64,000 bases of DNA from Rhipicephalus microplus (taxonomy: Eukaryota; Arthropoda; Arachnida; Ixodida; Ixodidae). Positions 50,640-62,978 of the stretch are shown in pieces. The position numbers and the translations under genes are program-made. Under the pieces are notes generated by a model. It was not told the DNA's origin. It worked only from the letters and a program-made list of their open reading frames with translations, and did no database searches. Location of the stretch: assembly GCF_043290135.1 (NCBI RefSeq), contig NC_134707.1, positions 82,686,447 to 82,750,446 on the forward strand. Reading direction: 5' to 3'. Every line of letters begins with the position of its first letter. Positions within the stretch are counted from its first letter, which is position 1.

Positions 50640-50800
50640 TACAGTTTGTATCACCACTGTGTAAAACGAAGCCACGAAGTCTATTTGAAGCCGACAAGCT
50701 CGAACACTAGGCAAATCTAAGTACTAGCCATCATTGTCATGGTCACTGAACGATTGCAGCGACAGAGTACCATCTCGTTAATTTTAGGAAACTCTATGCG
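50640..50800. repeat. Dispersed repeat, copy near 50.7 kb
   Basis: Shares with 25.2 kb the blocks ACGAAGCCAC, GACAAGC, CTAGGCAAAT and GGTCACTGAACGAT in the same order. Unknown family. Confidence 0.5.
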
Positions 50801-51289
50801 TCTCCATCCACGTCGTGGCGTCTTCTCGGTGTCCCCGTAGCGTCTGCGCACACGTGAACACGTTGGAAAAGTCCACATGGCGGTGCCTGTGGATGCAGTT
50901 TTCTTCCACCTCGCGATTCACATGTCGTCGTACTGCGGGGTGTGGCCCATAAGTTCATACCTACACAACTATTTGCACTACACATACGTCCTGAAGCTTT
51001 GCGAGCAATGTATTTGTCGGTACTCAGCAGTAATTCCACGATTAGCTCTCAAATCATTAACGACAAGGCCCAGCAGGCATGGCTAAATAGACAAAACTAA
51101 ACTTATATTAAAGACTGTACATTCCTGATACTTTGTAGCCAGTGTGAGATGAGAGGAAATGATATATGATTTCAGGATTTATTTACTGTTGTGAAGATGA
51201 TGGGCGAGTACAAAGCGCAAGTTCAGATTCAGGTGGACGGTCGCGTCTGCAAAGGTGTGGCCATGTTGTCCTCTAATCCCAGCTACTGG

Positions 51290-51604
51290 CGTTAACGGCC
51301 AAGCTCGCTTCGCTGGCCCATTGAGTTGGCTGGGCAACTGGCCGTGGTAAAGCCGATTGCGGCCAATTAATCAAAGATGGCAGCGCCCGTGCGCCACTGC
51401 GAAAATTGTCTATAAATAAAGTTTACCATTCATCCATTCATCCATCCATTCATTCATCCATCCATCCATCCATCCATCCATCCATCCATCCATCCATCCA
51501 TCCATCCATCCATCCATCCATCCATCCATCCATCCATCCATCCATCCATCCATCCATCCATTCATCCATCCATCCATCCATCCGTCCGTCCGTCCGTCCG
51601 TCCA
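51290..51604 (+). repeat. Retroposon 3' end with AATAAA and (CATC)n microsatellite
   Basis: Sequence up to TCTATAAATAAAGTTTACC resembles a LINE 3' UTR (compare CAAATAAAGTTTATG of LINE B). It is followed by CATT/CATC repeats from about 51427 and by GTCC repeats to 51604. ORFs over it (poly-HPSI, poly-WMDG) are artefacts. Confidence 0.65.
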
Positions 51605-52036
51605 AGGCACAATTGTCTCTATAGCTTCTGCACCAATCAAACATAGCTTGGTGGCATGTTGCAATGTATATTATAGTACGGAAGCTGTAACGAGAGAACA
51701 TGTGCGAAAACGTGAAGCTATATCATGTAGACATGCTGGCTGCTCTACTTCACTTCAGTTTGTTTTTCGTTGTAAGGTAGAAGTGAGTCTCAAACTGGCT
51801 CGATACAGCAAGTGTAGTACTCTGTATCGTACTACGTTAGGTCAGTAATGTCTACATTCCATTTGACACACCAAAACGTCATATATTTTATGAGACGTGG
51901 TCAAATAGAATCAGCTCTTTGTATAGATTCAAGTAATAAACGTTCAGGAGGAGTAGTCTGAAGAAAACGGCAGAATGGACAATTGTTTTGAACTGTTTCA
52001 ACACTGCTTTCACTCAGTGGGCTGTTGCTCGCCGAT

Positions 52037-52277
52037 TGATTGATATGTAAGGTTTAACGTCCCAAAACAACCATATGATTATGAGAGACGCCGTAGTGGA
52101 GGGCTCCAGAAAGGGCGACCACCCGGGGTTCTTTAACGTGCACCCAAATCTGAGAACACGGGCCTACAACAGTTCCGCCTCCTTTGAAAATGCAGCCGCC
52201 GCAGCCGGGATTTGATCCCGCGACTTGCGGGTCAGCAGCCGAGTACTCTAGCCACTAGACCACCATGGCGGGGCGTT
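52037..52277 (-). repeat. Ruka-like SINE, copy 4
   Basis: Flanked by the perfect 12-bp duplication TTGCTCGCCGAT (52025-52036 and 52278-52289). The - strand starts GCCCCGCCATGGTGGTCTAG and ends in ATATCAATCA. Confidence 0.92.
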
Positions 52278-52289
52278 TGCTCGCCGATC

Positions 52290-55110
52290 CATGCATGGAG
52301 CAGGTCTGCAAGAATTTTGCTCACCCCAGACTTTATGAACGTGGTGTGACGATTTTGGCAAGAGGTGCACAGGGCGTCTAACTTCACCGGCAGGTGCACC
52401 TCGAGAGATGTGTGAACTAATAGTTTCTTAATCGGACGGACGTTTTGGCTCCAAAAATTGTTTCCAAAGTTTTCATAATAAACAGTGAAGTTGCGAGCCC
52501 TGTATCCTGGATAATTAACCTATATTGCCAACTACTGGTCTCTTCATTTCGAGTTTTTCTAATACAAACACTACTTCCCATAAAAAATCTAAAATAAAAT
52601 ACACAGCAAGCAAAACAGCCAAAACACACACCCAATTTCAACTGCTATATCTTCGGATACGTTTGCGGGGTCCTGCGGCCCTATGAAAAGGCTTTCAAGC
52701 AGTCTAATTTAACTTTCATGATTTCTCTGATTATTCGCAAAGTGCAAACGCACTTTTTCCGTTCGATCCAACGGGAACATCTACATCTAAATAGGGGGTC
52801 TTCTTTCCGACTTTCGCATCGATGTTCTTACTTACATCACGAATATAACTCGGGAAGCATTTACGCCAAAGAAGTTTTGTGGTTGTCTAAATTCTTTTCG
52901 ATAGATTGTATCGCTGATTGGCTATTTCATATACAAGGTGGTGTAGTTGATGGCCTTTTATTTCTGACAACACAACAAAAAAATATTGAAATCATACGCC
53001 TTCTTCAAGCGTTGTACCAGAAGTTTTTTTTCTCTTTTTTTAATAGACTATGCAGTAATGTCCGAAGATGTCAATCATTTAAAATTTGTATTTAATTTGC
53101 TTAACAAAGTAAACATTACACCATGACAATATAACACTGAAACACAAGCATAAGTAAAAGTTCAGCATTTTTCACTAAATTCTCTGCGATGGTCCTAACG
53201 AAGAAAACACTGAAATACAGAAATATTATAAGCTGAAATATATGCAAAGTGAAATTTCGCCCGCGAAGATGAAGGCCATACCAAATGGAAGACTAAAACG
53301 CACGAAACAATTTGATTATATTCACGCTAAGGTGGTTTAAAAAAACCTGTTTTTGTAACGCTCAGAATATAGATAATAAAAGGGACACATTGAAGATGGT
53401 GCAAAAATATGTTCAGCTGAACATAGCATACACGTATTGATGCTTGAAAAGATAATGGCAGAAAATTTATCTCTCCCAAGAAAACTGCAGCAATAGAGCA
53501 AAAATAGAGCAGAGTCAGTTAGTCATCAAAGGATTATGAAGATAATCATCAAAACAAAAACATCACGTGCAGTTTATGTAGACGTGCTGACATAACATTT
53601 GAAGTCGAATAATAACGTCCTCCTTTCCAGGCAACGCAGTGGAAAAGCTCTGATTTAAGCGTAACACCTGGGCTCTCCTTCTGACGATGTGGACGTAATT
53701 GCGGCAGTCGCTTCGACGGCTCCAAATACATGTGTCCTAAAAAATATAAGCAACACAATTTCAGTTTTACTCCACTGCATTTAGGGGAAGGGGATATGGG
53801 TTGTGTTGAAGTCTGGCGTGTCGAGAATGAATTGCTTAAAGTTGCCACTGAGATACAAAAAAAACTTGTCATATAATGAGATTCTTTTTTCAATCCAGTT
53901 ACACCGTTTAGCATACTGCATGAATATTACATAAGCGTTCAAACCAGCTTTTTTATACTGTAAAAATAACGCTATTTTTTACCTGTGCTATTAGTGGAAT
54001 GGGACTTTTCAATTTTATTAGCCATTTCCAGTGAAGTAGTCTTTTTATAATTACTGTAGCACACCAGTTTTCACCGGAAGATTTACGTTATACGTGCAAC
54101 TATAGAGCTGAACTAGAAAAAAAGATTTATCATGCCGTGTAAGTGTGCAGTTAAGTAGCGTGCCGCAGTTCAGTAGTGATACCGCAATGTGATTCGTTTG
54201 CGACAAATTCCGAAACATCGTATCGAAATCTTGAAAGTTCTTGTTTATAACTGGGCTAATATAACATCGACTTTGTCCAACACGTGTAGAGTACAATTTT
54301 TTCTCCAGATAGCGGGCCAGAGTGACCACGCCACTGCTATACAAATAAATTACAGCTGCTTAGAATTCAAGTGATACTATTTATTACTACCACCTGCTGA
54401 ATTTATTTAAAGAGTGGAGGTCGCATATCGTCTATAATTTTCCTACAACAGAAGTAACGCAGCATCATTGGAAGAACATTTCCTCGTTAAATTTTTCAGT
54501 TATATGGCCTAGCTAACAATGTCCCCGATAATATCGGCTTTAGTATGAGAGGACAAAATATTTCGTTTTATAGAGCTACGAGTGCAAGAACTGTTAGCGA
54601 GTCTAATACATATAGTATAAAAAAGTGACGGAAGATAATAAAATATAGTCGGTGTCAGTCCTGAAGGGTAGCTGCTCACTAAAGAATGCCATTTCCTTCA
54701 AACTCTTTCTTTATTACCACGAGGACGCGCGTTGCCAGAAAATGATTTATGTGTTACGACGAATAGCTCGAACAACCAAACAGCATGCGTAAACTGAAGA
54801 ACAACGAGAAAATTTGTAGAGCTGTGTTTCTTTTTGGCCACGTTTCGACGAAAATTCTTGAAAAGTGTTACCCATTTTCCCATCTCCTGTGGCGAAAAAC
54901 CCAACGACATTGTTTGGACGCTCCTGCTACTGAAACTTAACTGCGCTCAAAGCGCTCAACCACTTTAAATTACTTCTTAGCAGTGCTTACCCAAATGTAC
55001 TGGCTAAACAAGTCAGAAAAATGCATGCGCGGTTAACAGAGTGATCGTTTGTGATTCACTATTGCGTTTTTTAAATAGAAATTATTTCAAATGAAAGAAC
55101 GTCTACTTAC
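52290..55110. other. AT-rich region with one candidate - strand exon
   Basis: No gene is recognised. 53668-53736 (- strand) is bounded by TATTTTTTAG acceptor and CCCAG|GTGTTA donor and is open in all three frames (23 codons), so it could be an exon or 3' UTR exon of the gene at 55115-56857. ORFs of 125 (52718-53095 +) and 121 codons (53549-53914 -) lack recognisable features. Confidence 0.35.
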
Positions 55111-55114
55111 GGTA

Positions 55115-55225
55115 TTACATTCTGCGATCTCTTGCCCTCTTGATGATTTTCACAGGTGCTCGCAGTATTCCAGATAATAAATTTACACTCGAACCTACAA
55201 CGTCTCTTCCACTATTAACAATACC
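55115..55225 (-). CDS. Candidate terminal exon of a - strand secreted-peptide-like gene
   Basis: On the - strand the acceptor CAACACTTTCACAG precedes 37 codons in phase 0: GIVNSGRDVVGSSVNLLSGI, then LRAPVKIIKRARDRRM and TAA. The peptide is amphipathic with a basic end. A GTAAGT donor occurs just past the stop (55105-55110), so a 3' UTR intron is possible. It joins in phase to the exon at 56748-56857. Family unknown. Confidence 0.42.
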   Translation of the reverse strand, partial: GIVNSGRDVVGSSVNLLSGILRAPVKIIKRARDRRM

Positions 55226-56747
55226 CTGTGAAAGTGTTGACAGCAAACACAATAAAATATTGAAGTGTGTAAAAATGGGAAAGATCTGCGTTTTCACTAT
55301 CCAGAACTTAAAAAGTACGAAAAGTCACTTTTTATTGAAACTCATGCGTTGTCATCATACTCTTCCTCTCAATCATTGCTTGATTACACTAAATGGGCAA
55401 AGATAAAATACAAGTTTGCTGCGTCTCTACACACACACGCATATTTATGAACATACACATACATGCACACATACATGCACACGAATATATGTCCACAAAT
55501 TTTAAAATTGAAGGGTTTTGTAACCTGCAATCACTGCTTATCTGATTACGCCTAAGACATTTAGGGTTGTCGGAATAAAAGCTGCTGCCGCGTTATAGCT
55601 TCTTGAAACAAACGATTGCTTTTCAGAAAAATGACCCACTCTTGTTTTCTCTCAAGACGCTGCTAGTTCACCATCAATATGACTAACCAGTTAATAATTT
55701 TGCTTACATTTTGTCACAGTGTTCCTTCATCTCTGAAAGAAATGCAGCTTGAAAAAATGCAGCTTATTCTCTATAATTCATTTAATTTGGTTATGCTTCT
55801 TGAGGACAATGTGGATTTGATTACAAATTTTCGCAGTGTGCTCGATGCGTAACAAACAGCCCTGCTATGCGCATGCATCCTATCCGAAACTGGCTATGCA
55901 TGTTTACAGCCCCTCGTAAAACTACTCTGCAAAGGGCAGTGTTTCGGTCGAGTTAGTAACGGTGACAGGGTACTGAAATTGATGGGGACAGGGCAGAAAA
56001 CATAGCCTGTTCGAAACATGGCTCACGGACGAACAATAAAAAAAAACACTTTTATCAAGATCATCGAAGGCAGCAGATGTTTACGCAACTCGCTTGTTGA
56101 AGGCCGATTGGGTCGCTAGGCCTACTGTGTGCAATAATGTGTGCCTAATAGCTTTAACATAAATGCAAGTCACATATCATTTTTTTTCTCATCTACCTCT
56201 GTAGATTGTGGTCCAACTCTATGCCTTTGACTAGTCTGTAGTATTATCGTACATCGCGATAGCGAACGCTTCGGCTGTTATTGTGCTGACATTTCACGGG
56301 ACACATCATCGCCTCCACCCTCGAAACCAGAACATAGGATAGTAGGGTAATTGATACTAAACCAAGGGACATCGCATACTTCTAGACCAAGCCACGTTCC
56401 TATGAACATGGCGCTTTTACATCATATAAAACTGACCACGTACAATGGATGTAAATGATGGTTGGGCTACTGGAGCGAAAAATTGTGATGGCACATTAGT
56501 AAATATTTGCCTCTGTTGAGGCAACTGCATTTTCTTTATCAGGAGCACTCAGTTACTGGAGCCGAGTGAGGTGTTGTAGACCAAAGCAGTAGTGCGTAAG
56601 TACACCCCGTAGCTGAAACCCATTGGAATGACTGTAGCTAAAATAACAGGCCTATTGATAGCTTACGACACTGCCTACACTTCAGCTTCAGTTATTATGC
56701 CAAGCCATCCTTTCTGTGTGCATGTCAGTCCAGTTGCGAATGAATAC

Positions 56748-56857
56748 CTTTACAGCAGATGTTTCTGGCGCCTTTTTTGAGTCGATGGGCTTCGCTGGGG
56801 AGTTGTATAGACGATTTTGTAAGGCATCACCAAGAGAATGCACAAATGTAGAAGCGG
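56748..56857 (-). CDS. Candidate internal exon of the same - strand gene
   Basis: On the - strand, TTTCGTGTCTCTTTTCAG is a strong acceptor and GTAAAG|GTATTC a fair donor. One frame is open: two bases, then 36 codons (ASTFVHSLGDALQNRLYN ... KKAPETSAVK), leaving phase 0, which fits the next exon at 55225. The other two frames contain stops. An upstream exon ending with a single-base remnant is required; I did not find it in the window. No recognised domain. Confidence 0.42.
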
Positions 56858-57127
56858 CTGAAAAGAGACACGAAACATTATGCAGCATTATGCATAAGTG
56901 AAGGCTATGCCGATTGTACACATTAATCACACGGCCACATTAATATACTCTCAGATTTTCAAGAAGAAAAAAAAAACGAAATTGAAATGGGGCCCTCGAT
57001 CTAGTTTTTCACAAAGCATTCGTTGTGCCGGACGCGAGTGCACGTAGCTGAAATTCGGAACAGAAAAGCGAGTAGTGAGTAGCTGACTCTGAAACAACAA
57101 CTTTATTTTTGTGATTGTGCAGACACT

Positions 57128-57214
57128 ATGAATCGCTTGCGTACCCTTGCACCGCTACTTTTTCTGGTATTTAGTGCAATCATATTTCTCGAAGAGACAG
57201 GAAACGTTGTCTAG
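57128..57214 (+). CDS. Short ORF resembling a signal peptide
   Basis: ATG at 57128 begins MNRLRTLAPLLFLVFSAIIF and ends after 28 codons at TAG. Basic start, hydrophobic core and polar end look like a complete signal peptide. No good splice donor is seen before the stop, so it may be a remnant, a chance ORF or a cryptic first exon. Confidence 0.25.
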   Translation: MNRLRTLAPLLFLVFSAIIFLEETGNVV

Positions 57215-57462
57215 CTGCTGGGGCGGGACCGCGAGGTCGCCACATAACTTCCACTCCTAGTTAATCAGCAGATATTCACAGGACGATTTGTGTGCGCGTG
57301 TGATGTTTAGAGTGCTGTTTATCTCTCTTCCCTCTCTCCTCTATCTTTCATCTCCCCAATCACCCTCCCATCCTCACGGTAGCAAGCCGGTTGCCGATAG
57401 CTTTGTTAAACTCCCTGCCGCTCTTTTCCTCCTATTTTTCCTTCCTTCCTTCATAGTGCGAT

Positions 57463-57711
57463 ATGCCCCGCCTTGGTAGTCTAGTGGCTAAGGTACTCGG
57501 CTGCTGACCCGCAGGTCGCGGGATCGAATCCCGGCTGTGACGACTGCATTTCCGATGAAGGCGGAAATGTTGTAGGCCCGTGTGCTCAGATTTGTGTGCA
57601 CGTTTAAGAACCCCAAGTGGTCAAAATTTCCGGAGTCCTCCACTGCGGCGTCTCTCATAATGAGATCGTAGTTTTGGGACGTTAAACCCCACATATCAAT
57701 CAAATCATCAT
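57463..57711 (+). repeat. Ruka-like SINE, copy 5 (+ strand)
   Basis: The only + strand copy, so its parts read directly: A box TAGTCTAGTGG (57477-57487), B box GGATCGAATCC (57521-57531), body, and 3' end CACATATCAATCAAATCATCA. Flanked by TTCATAGTGCGAT (57450-57462) and TTCATAGTACGAT (57712-57724), 12 of 13 bases identical. Confidence 0.93.
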
Positions 57712-57724
57712 TTCATAGTACGAT

Positions 57725-58913
57725 TCACATTGTGGCAAATTCATACGGCGGTGTTCCTTGGAGACTTGTCCACTGGATGTTGGAACGAGCACTCTCTTAT
57801 ACTCGGTGACAGCTTTTCTTGACATTGGAGCGAAGGCTACGGAGGCAGGGCCTCTGCACATTTGTGTTACTACGCAAGTAGTCCGGCAGCTTGCAGTCGA
57901 TTACTGTTCCAGTTTCGGTTTTCGCTTGCTCGCTGCGCTTGTGTGTTCAGCAAAATGTATGCATGCAAAATGGGAACGTCAGAGTTAAACTTTGATGAGA
58001 GTGCATACATGCAGCTAGTTACTGTGCTGTTTATATACTGGTACATATAAAATTTTCCGTTGTTCAGAACGTTTTCCCAGCATTATTCAGACTTTATAAC
58101 AGTGAAGTTTAGGTTCCGTGTTCAGCCCAGTATATACGGGTACTTGCCACACGTGATCGAATGTTAACATTTACGGTATTGAGCCCTGGTACAGGCGAAA
58201 TGGAAGGCCGGTTGCGGCACGATCCGGCCACGAGCTTGTCTTGTTTCAGTTTTGCTGTATTCGGTTTATGCCCTCAAAGGCTGTCAGCAATGATCGGCGC
58301 AGACTGTGCCTCAGTGTTCGAGAAGCCTCACAATTGTTGTAGATCGTTGTTAAGATTGCGCGCAAGACGCGAACAGTGAAGCTTATTTCAGAGCTTGCGC
58401 GGCCACCAGTGATAAGGCTGGAAAGTTCAATGCGTGATGTATAAAAGACGGCGCGTCCCAACGCTGAGCAGCTTTTTCACGGCCGATGCTGTGCTCGCCG
58501 CTGAAAGAGCAAGCAGCAGACGCAGCCGGCGTGCGGAAAACGTGGTGCCGTCCAAGAAAAAAAAACTAGGGCGAACCATAACTTCTTTTCCATGAACAGC
58601 GTCCCATACTTTTTCTATCCTTATAATGAAGAAAGTTTTATTTATCCGGGCCAAGTAGCTATTAAAATCAGAAAATAAATTAGGTACTATTTCCTGGCGC
58701 GCACGCATGCAGGTGGTTCGGCTCTATAGCTTCTACAGTGCTGTCAAGAAAAGCTGTCGCCGAGTATCGAAGGGGGAATAACAGATGACGGTACATGTGA
58801 AAAGGTGTTTTAATTTTTCATACGCACTGGTTTTGATCAATCGAGTGACACAACTTTGTGAAGACTACGCACGGTGATAGTGAACTGGTGTTGAGTTTGA
58901 CGTAGCACTTTCA
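57725..58913. other. No gene recognised; contains an inverted duplicate segment
   Basis: The segment around 57798-57822 (ACTCGGTGACAGCTTTTCTT) recurs inverted at 58740-58765 with one mismatch. Otherwise no coding or RNA feature can be supported. Confidence 0.45.
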
Positions 58914-61640
58914 TTAGTTCGTCGTAAAAATGTTGTTGTGGCGGATGAACCACGTCATGGCGTACAAAACGTGCGTGCACGAAGCAAATTCTGGTGGCAT
59001 GTGCAACACGCGTGGTGCTGTCCGCCTCGGTTGCGTAGTTGGAAGTTTTTCCATTATGCCTGTGAGCCTAGTTGCGTAGGCTGCGGTGTCTCCACCACCG
59101 TCTTGCGGACTGCCCGTTAGAAACTCTCCTGGAAGGCACAGTGTGAGTTCATACACCTGTTCGTTCAAGCGGCAGCGAACGCATGCCTTGACAGCTGTCC
59201 GCATTCATAAGGAAATGTGTGGCAGTGCCTCCATCCAGCTGCGCTCTTCTCTTGCGGTAAGCGCAAGTTTGAGTTCGCGTAGGATACGCTCCACCATGTC
59301 ATTGCTATTCACGTGGTATGTGGTTTTTTAAATTCGATAACCACCAATGAAACATGTGATACTGGCAAATCGTGATGATTCAAACTGCTTTCCACGGCTT
59401 GTTGTTATTATGCCTGGTGCATCGAAACGAGCAACCAATGGTGCTGGAAGGCAGAGGCAACTGTGTCAGCAGTGATATCCGCTATGGTTATGGCCTCTAC
59501 CCAGCACGTGAATCACGTCAGTAATTAGGCATGTTCATGGCAAGGCAGCAGATGTTCGACAATGTCAAGGTGTATGCGGTCGAAGCATCCGTATAGAGGC
59601 GCGAACTTTGCCAACAGGTTCAGGGTATGTGGACAAATTTGTCCCGCTGGCATGGCATGCATGCTCTTGCTTAGTAACACACGCCTCGGTTGATACCTGG
59701 CGAGATGAACTTTGCTGTGAGCAACTTCTGTCTAGCTTTGCTCATACCAGGACGGTATAACTTGTGAAATGAAAAAAAATTGCGGTGACGTAAACTGGCA
59801 CGTCCAAAGGGGCATGTGTTGCCTTTGGAAGTATTACCAAGAATCTGGTCGCCTGATCCTGGAATCTGCAAACACTGCAGCCTGAGGGCCGTTTTTCTTC
59901 TCGGGAGGCTTTTTAGCTCCTGGTTTTTTCTTTGGGCTACCGCCAGTGCGTCGAAGTTAACTCCTCTTGGATAGTTCATGGCAATTATAGCACACCGCGA
60001 AAGGGCGTCGACAACGATGTTGTCACTACATTTTACGTGGCGTATATCTCTCGTGATCCACGCTAGTAGGTGAAGTTCGCGGGCCGTGTGTGTGCCACCG
60101 TCCGAACGCAAAGAGCGACGAGTATAGTTGAAAGGCTTACGATCAGGCAAAATGAAGAGCTGGACGCCTTCCAAGAAATGCCAAAAGTTGTGTATACTTG
60201 AGTAGTCTTCGAGCAGCTCGCACCCGATCACGTTGTAGTGGTGCTCAGAATAGGTTTCAGTAGGTTCTCGATAGCTATGTGTGAGGGACATACTGGGGAA
60301 CCATTGGCCATGGGTATGCAAAAAGAGCCGCATTGGTCAAAGCCTGCTTACTTTGGTTGGCAGCACTTTTCGCTTCATCGCACCAAGGGCGGTCGTTTAA
60401 AGATCGACGTCGCCTTAAGCACTCCACGAGGCAGCTTTATTATAAGGGCGCATTTACACACGAGCTGGCTGTCGATGTTTAGCAATCCGAAAACTTGACG
60501 TCGAACATTAGAAGGGCGTGGCCGCACTCCTGAGAAAAAATTATGTCGCCCAAAAAATTACTCAGGTACGCCAAGTTCACTTTTGGCCACGTTGGGAATA
60601 ACGCTATGTTCATATAGGTACCGATAAACAGTCTGCAGATGCTCTTCGTATTCTGGGCTAGTGCTCGTGACAAGTGAGTCATTCAGGTAGGCATGGTGGA
60701 AAGTGAGGCCTCGTAGAACACAGTTGATAAACTTTTTGAATGTTTGACATGTGTTGCAAAGGTCGAATGGCATGCGCACAAATTCGAATAAGCCAAAAGA
60801 TGTTGCGATAGCCGTCTTGGGGGCGTCTTCCGGCAACAAAGGTACCTTGTGGTGTGCCCTATGAGATCAAAAAAAAAATTGTGGCCCCTTGCAGGCCTGC
60901 CAGTATGTCGTCAATATGACACTGGTTACCAGTCAGGCGTTGTGGCGCTGTCAAGCGCTCGGTAGTCCCCGCAAGCGCACCAGTTTCCCTTTGAGTGCTT
61001 TTTGGACCATGTGAAGGGGAGATACTCGAGGACTGCCAGAAGGTCAAATGACGCCCAGTTGGAACATGTGCTCAAATTCTTTCCAAGCCTCTACCAGTTT
61101 AGCAGGCAATAATTCACCTGGTAGAACGTGAACCGTAGGCCCAGTAGTGGTAATGTGGTGGAAAACGTCGTCCTTTGCTCGGGCTTCGACTGGACGCTGA
61201 ACGAGGCAGCTCAGAAAATTCACTGAGTGTGGAGGTAAAACGAAGACGGCCCGCTGGCTTGATCAGCATTGGGCTGAGCAGCGTATGTCTTGAAGACTGC
61301 TTTTACATCGGCTTTTGACACAGGGTCTCATAGCCTCGGGTTACGCACGTCTAATAACAGTCCCAAATTGACGGTTACGGAGTGGTTGCCGCACATGGCA
61401 ATGGCCGTGTTGCTGAATGCTTTCAAAGGCGACGTGTTTGGGTGCCTGTGATCCGGGGGCGAAGCTAGGATTGCCCTCACTTCCACATCTCTGTCAATGA
61501 GAAAACTATAGCCGCTCTCAAGGTCGGGTAGGAAGATTGATGAGCGACGTTCTTTCACGACAGCAACACTGGTCATCCTCAGCGCCTGCCCAGGGCGTTT
61601 CCTGAGAGCGCGCAGGATGGTGCGCATTTTCATGCAGCGT
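58914..61640 (-). pseudogene. Gypsy 3 pol remnant
   Basis: The protease remnant at 61328-61633 has SGYSFLIDRDVEVRAI; the catalytic DTG is DRD, so it is inactive. RT at 60558-61060 shows APKTAIATSFGLFEFVRMPF and AYLNDSLVTS, with YLND for YLDD. RNase H at about 59960-60340 has GVQLFILPDRKPFNYT and NIVVDALSRCAI. The integrase core appears out of frame near 59600 (FDRIHLDIVEHLL). The C-terminal part at 58914-59204 has LCLPGEFLTGSP and FASCTHVL. There are stops and frameshifts between every block. Confidence 0.8.
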
Positions 61641-61790
61641 TACCAAACTTGCGATAGTACAGCTGCCCAAAACTTCAGCTACTGTGCGCGAGTGCCTACT
61701 TTTCTGTGCGTCAGCGCCGTACAGCGGAGCCAAGTTGCAAACAGGGCTAGATATAGCACATGCCCAGGAAAAGCGCTCAGCTGGGTCCAT
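58914..61790 (-). mobile_element. Gypsy-type element 3, badly decayed remnant
   Basis: Reading on the - strand from 61.8 to 58.9 kb, fragments of protease, RT, RNase H, integrase and the C-terminal integrase tail appear in order. LTRs and gag were not recognised. It differs in sequence from Gypsy 1 and 2 (EFVRMPFDLCNTCQTF motif, VRH-type RNase H), so it is a separate lineage. Confidence 0.8.
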
Positions 61791-62723
61791 AGTTTGCTTG
61801 GCTTTTCCTTCGTGGGAACGTCGTCCCGCATGAACTCGTTTTAGACGAATAGGCTGCGCGTTTTGTCCGTATTGTTTATTCGAAGATCAGCAAGCAACCC
61901 AGGAAATGAAACCCGCAGATACGTCACACGCCCCCATGCATGAGATAAGCTGGTGAACGTAAATCATCTGAAGCGAGTTAATGCAGGGTGATGTTCTCAC
62001 AAATGAACAGCCAAAAAGACCATGGGCCCAGCTCATAGTGCAAGAATACTTTAGGTGAGCGAACGCTGGGACAATCCACTGCGCGATAATGTTCTGCTTC
62101 GCTAGGAGCCTGGGAGATGGCGCTACAAACTTTGCCCCGGCTCCCCTCCCCCCTTCTCGGTGTAGGAAAGCCTCTTGGTGTAGGAAAGTAGCGGTGCTCA
62201 TTTATCGTCGCCACAACACCCTCGCTGCATCCTCAACCTCCTCATTTATCACCCTCTTTTTCGCGGCGCCACTCTATGCTTGTCACGTGGTCGATATCGC
62301 ACGATTACCCAGTTTTCCCGGATTTGGAAACCGTCACTCACGTGCCGGATGCGCTTTGCAGAATTTGCCAGCAGCCTGCTATGATCCTTAAGGTCCCTAG
62401 GTGAAACAAGTTTCTAAGGTAGCGTCACTCATTGTTCTCGAGTCATCCTCCTCACTCTCTCGCTTACCCCTCCATTTCTCTGACATCCGCGTCTGTAATT
62501 GGTACATTCCTTGCACGTGATCTTGCAAGTGGCTGGTGGTGTTAACATTCTGCAAAAGGTTCAAAACGGGCACGCATGCACATATGGCTGTAGCTGGATT
62601 CTCGCCGTTTCCAAAGACGAAATCGTTGCCAGGACATAAACTGAAAAAGAGGAGCGCTTTAGTTGGCGCCAAGTCAGCCAAGATTGTTTTGCGGTGCTCG
62701 TTCAATGCAATATACGAGTTTTT
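61791..62723. other. Region before last SINE, no gene recognised
   Basis: Contains one arm (62389-62424) of a repeat found inverted at 63929-63965, and a short duplicated piece (CTCGGTGTAGGAAAG / CTTGGTGTAGGAAAG near 62157-62190). No coding gene is supported. Confidence 0.45.
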
Positions 62724-62965
62724 GATTTGATTGATTTGTGGGGTTTAACGTCCCAAAACCACCATATGATTATGAGAGACGTCGTAGTAGAGGGCTCCGG
62801 AAATTTTGACCACCTGGGGTTCTTTAATGTGCACCCAAATCTGAGTACACGGGCCTACAACATTTCCGCCTCCATCGGAAATGCAGCCGCCACAGCCGGG
62901 ATTTGATCCCGCGACCTGCGGGTCAGCAGCCGAGTACCTTAGCCACTAGACCACCGTGGTGGGGC
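62724..62965 (-). repeat. Ruka-like SINE, copy 6
   Basis: Flanked by the perfect 13-bp duplication TATACGAGTTTTT (62711-62723 and 62966-62978). The - strand B box reads GGATCAAATCC, one change from the + copy at 57.5 kb. The intact duplication points to a fairly recent insertion. Confidence 0.93.
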
Positions 62966-62978
62966 TATACGAGTTTTT

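Noticed and set aside
51406..51701. ORFs of repeated HPSI or WMDG units
   Set aside because: They are translations of the (CATC)n microsatellite.
52718..53095. 125-codon + strand ORF
   Set aside because: No recognisable motif and no supporting context; left uncalled.
57463..57540. tRNA gene
   Set aside because: A and B boxes are present but the copy is part of a repeated SINE with a long tail and target duplications; no proper tRNA acceptor stem.
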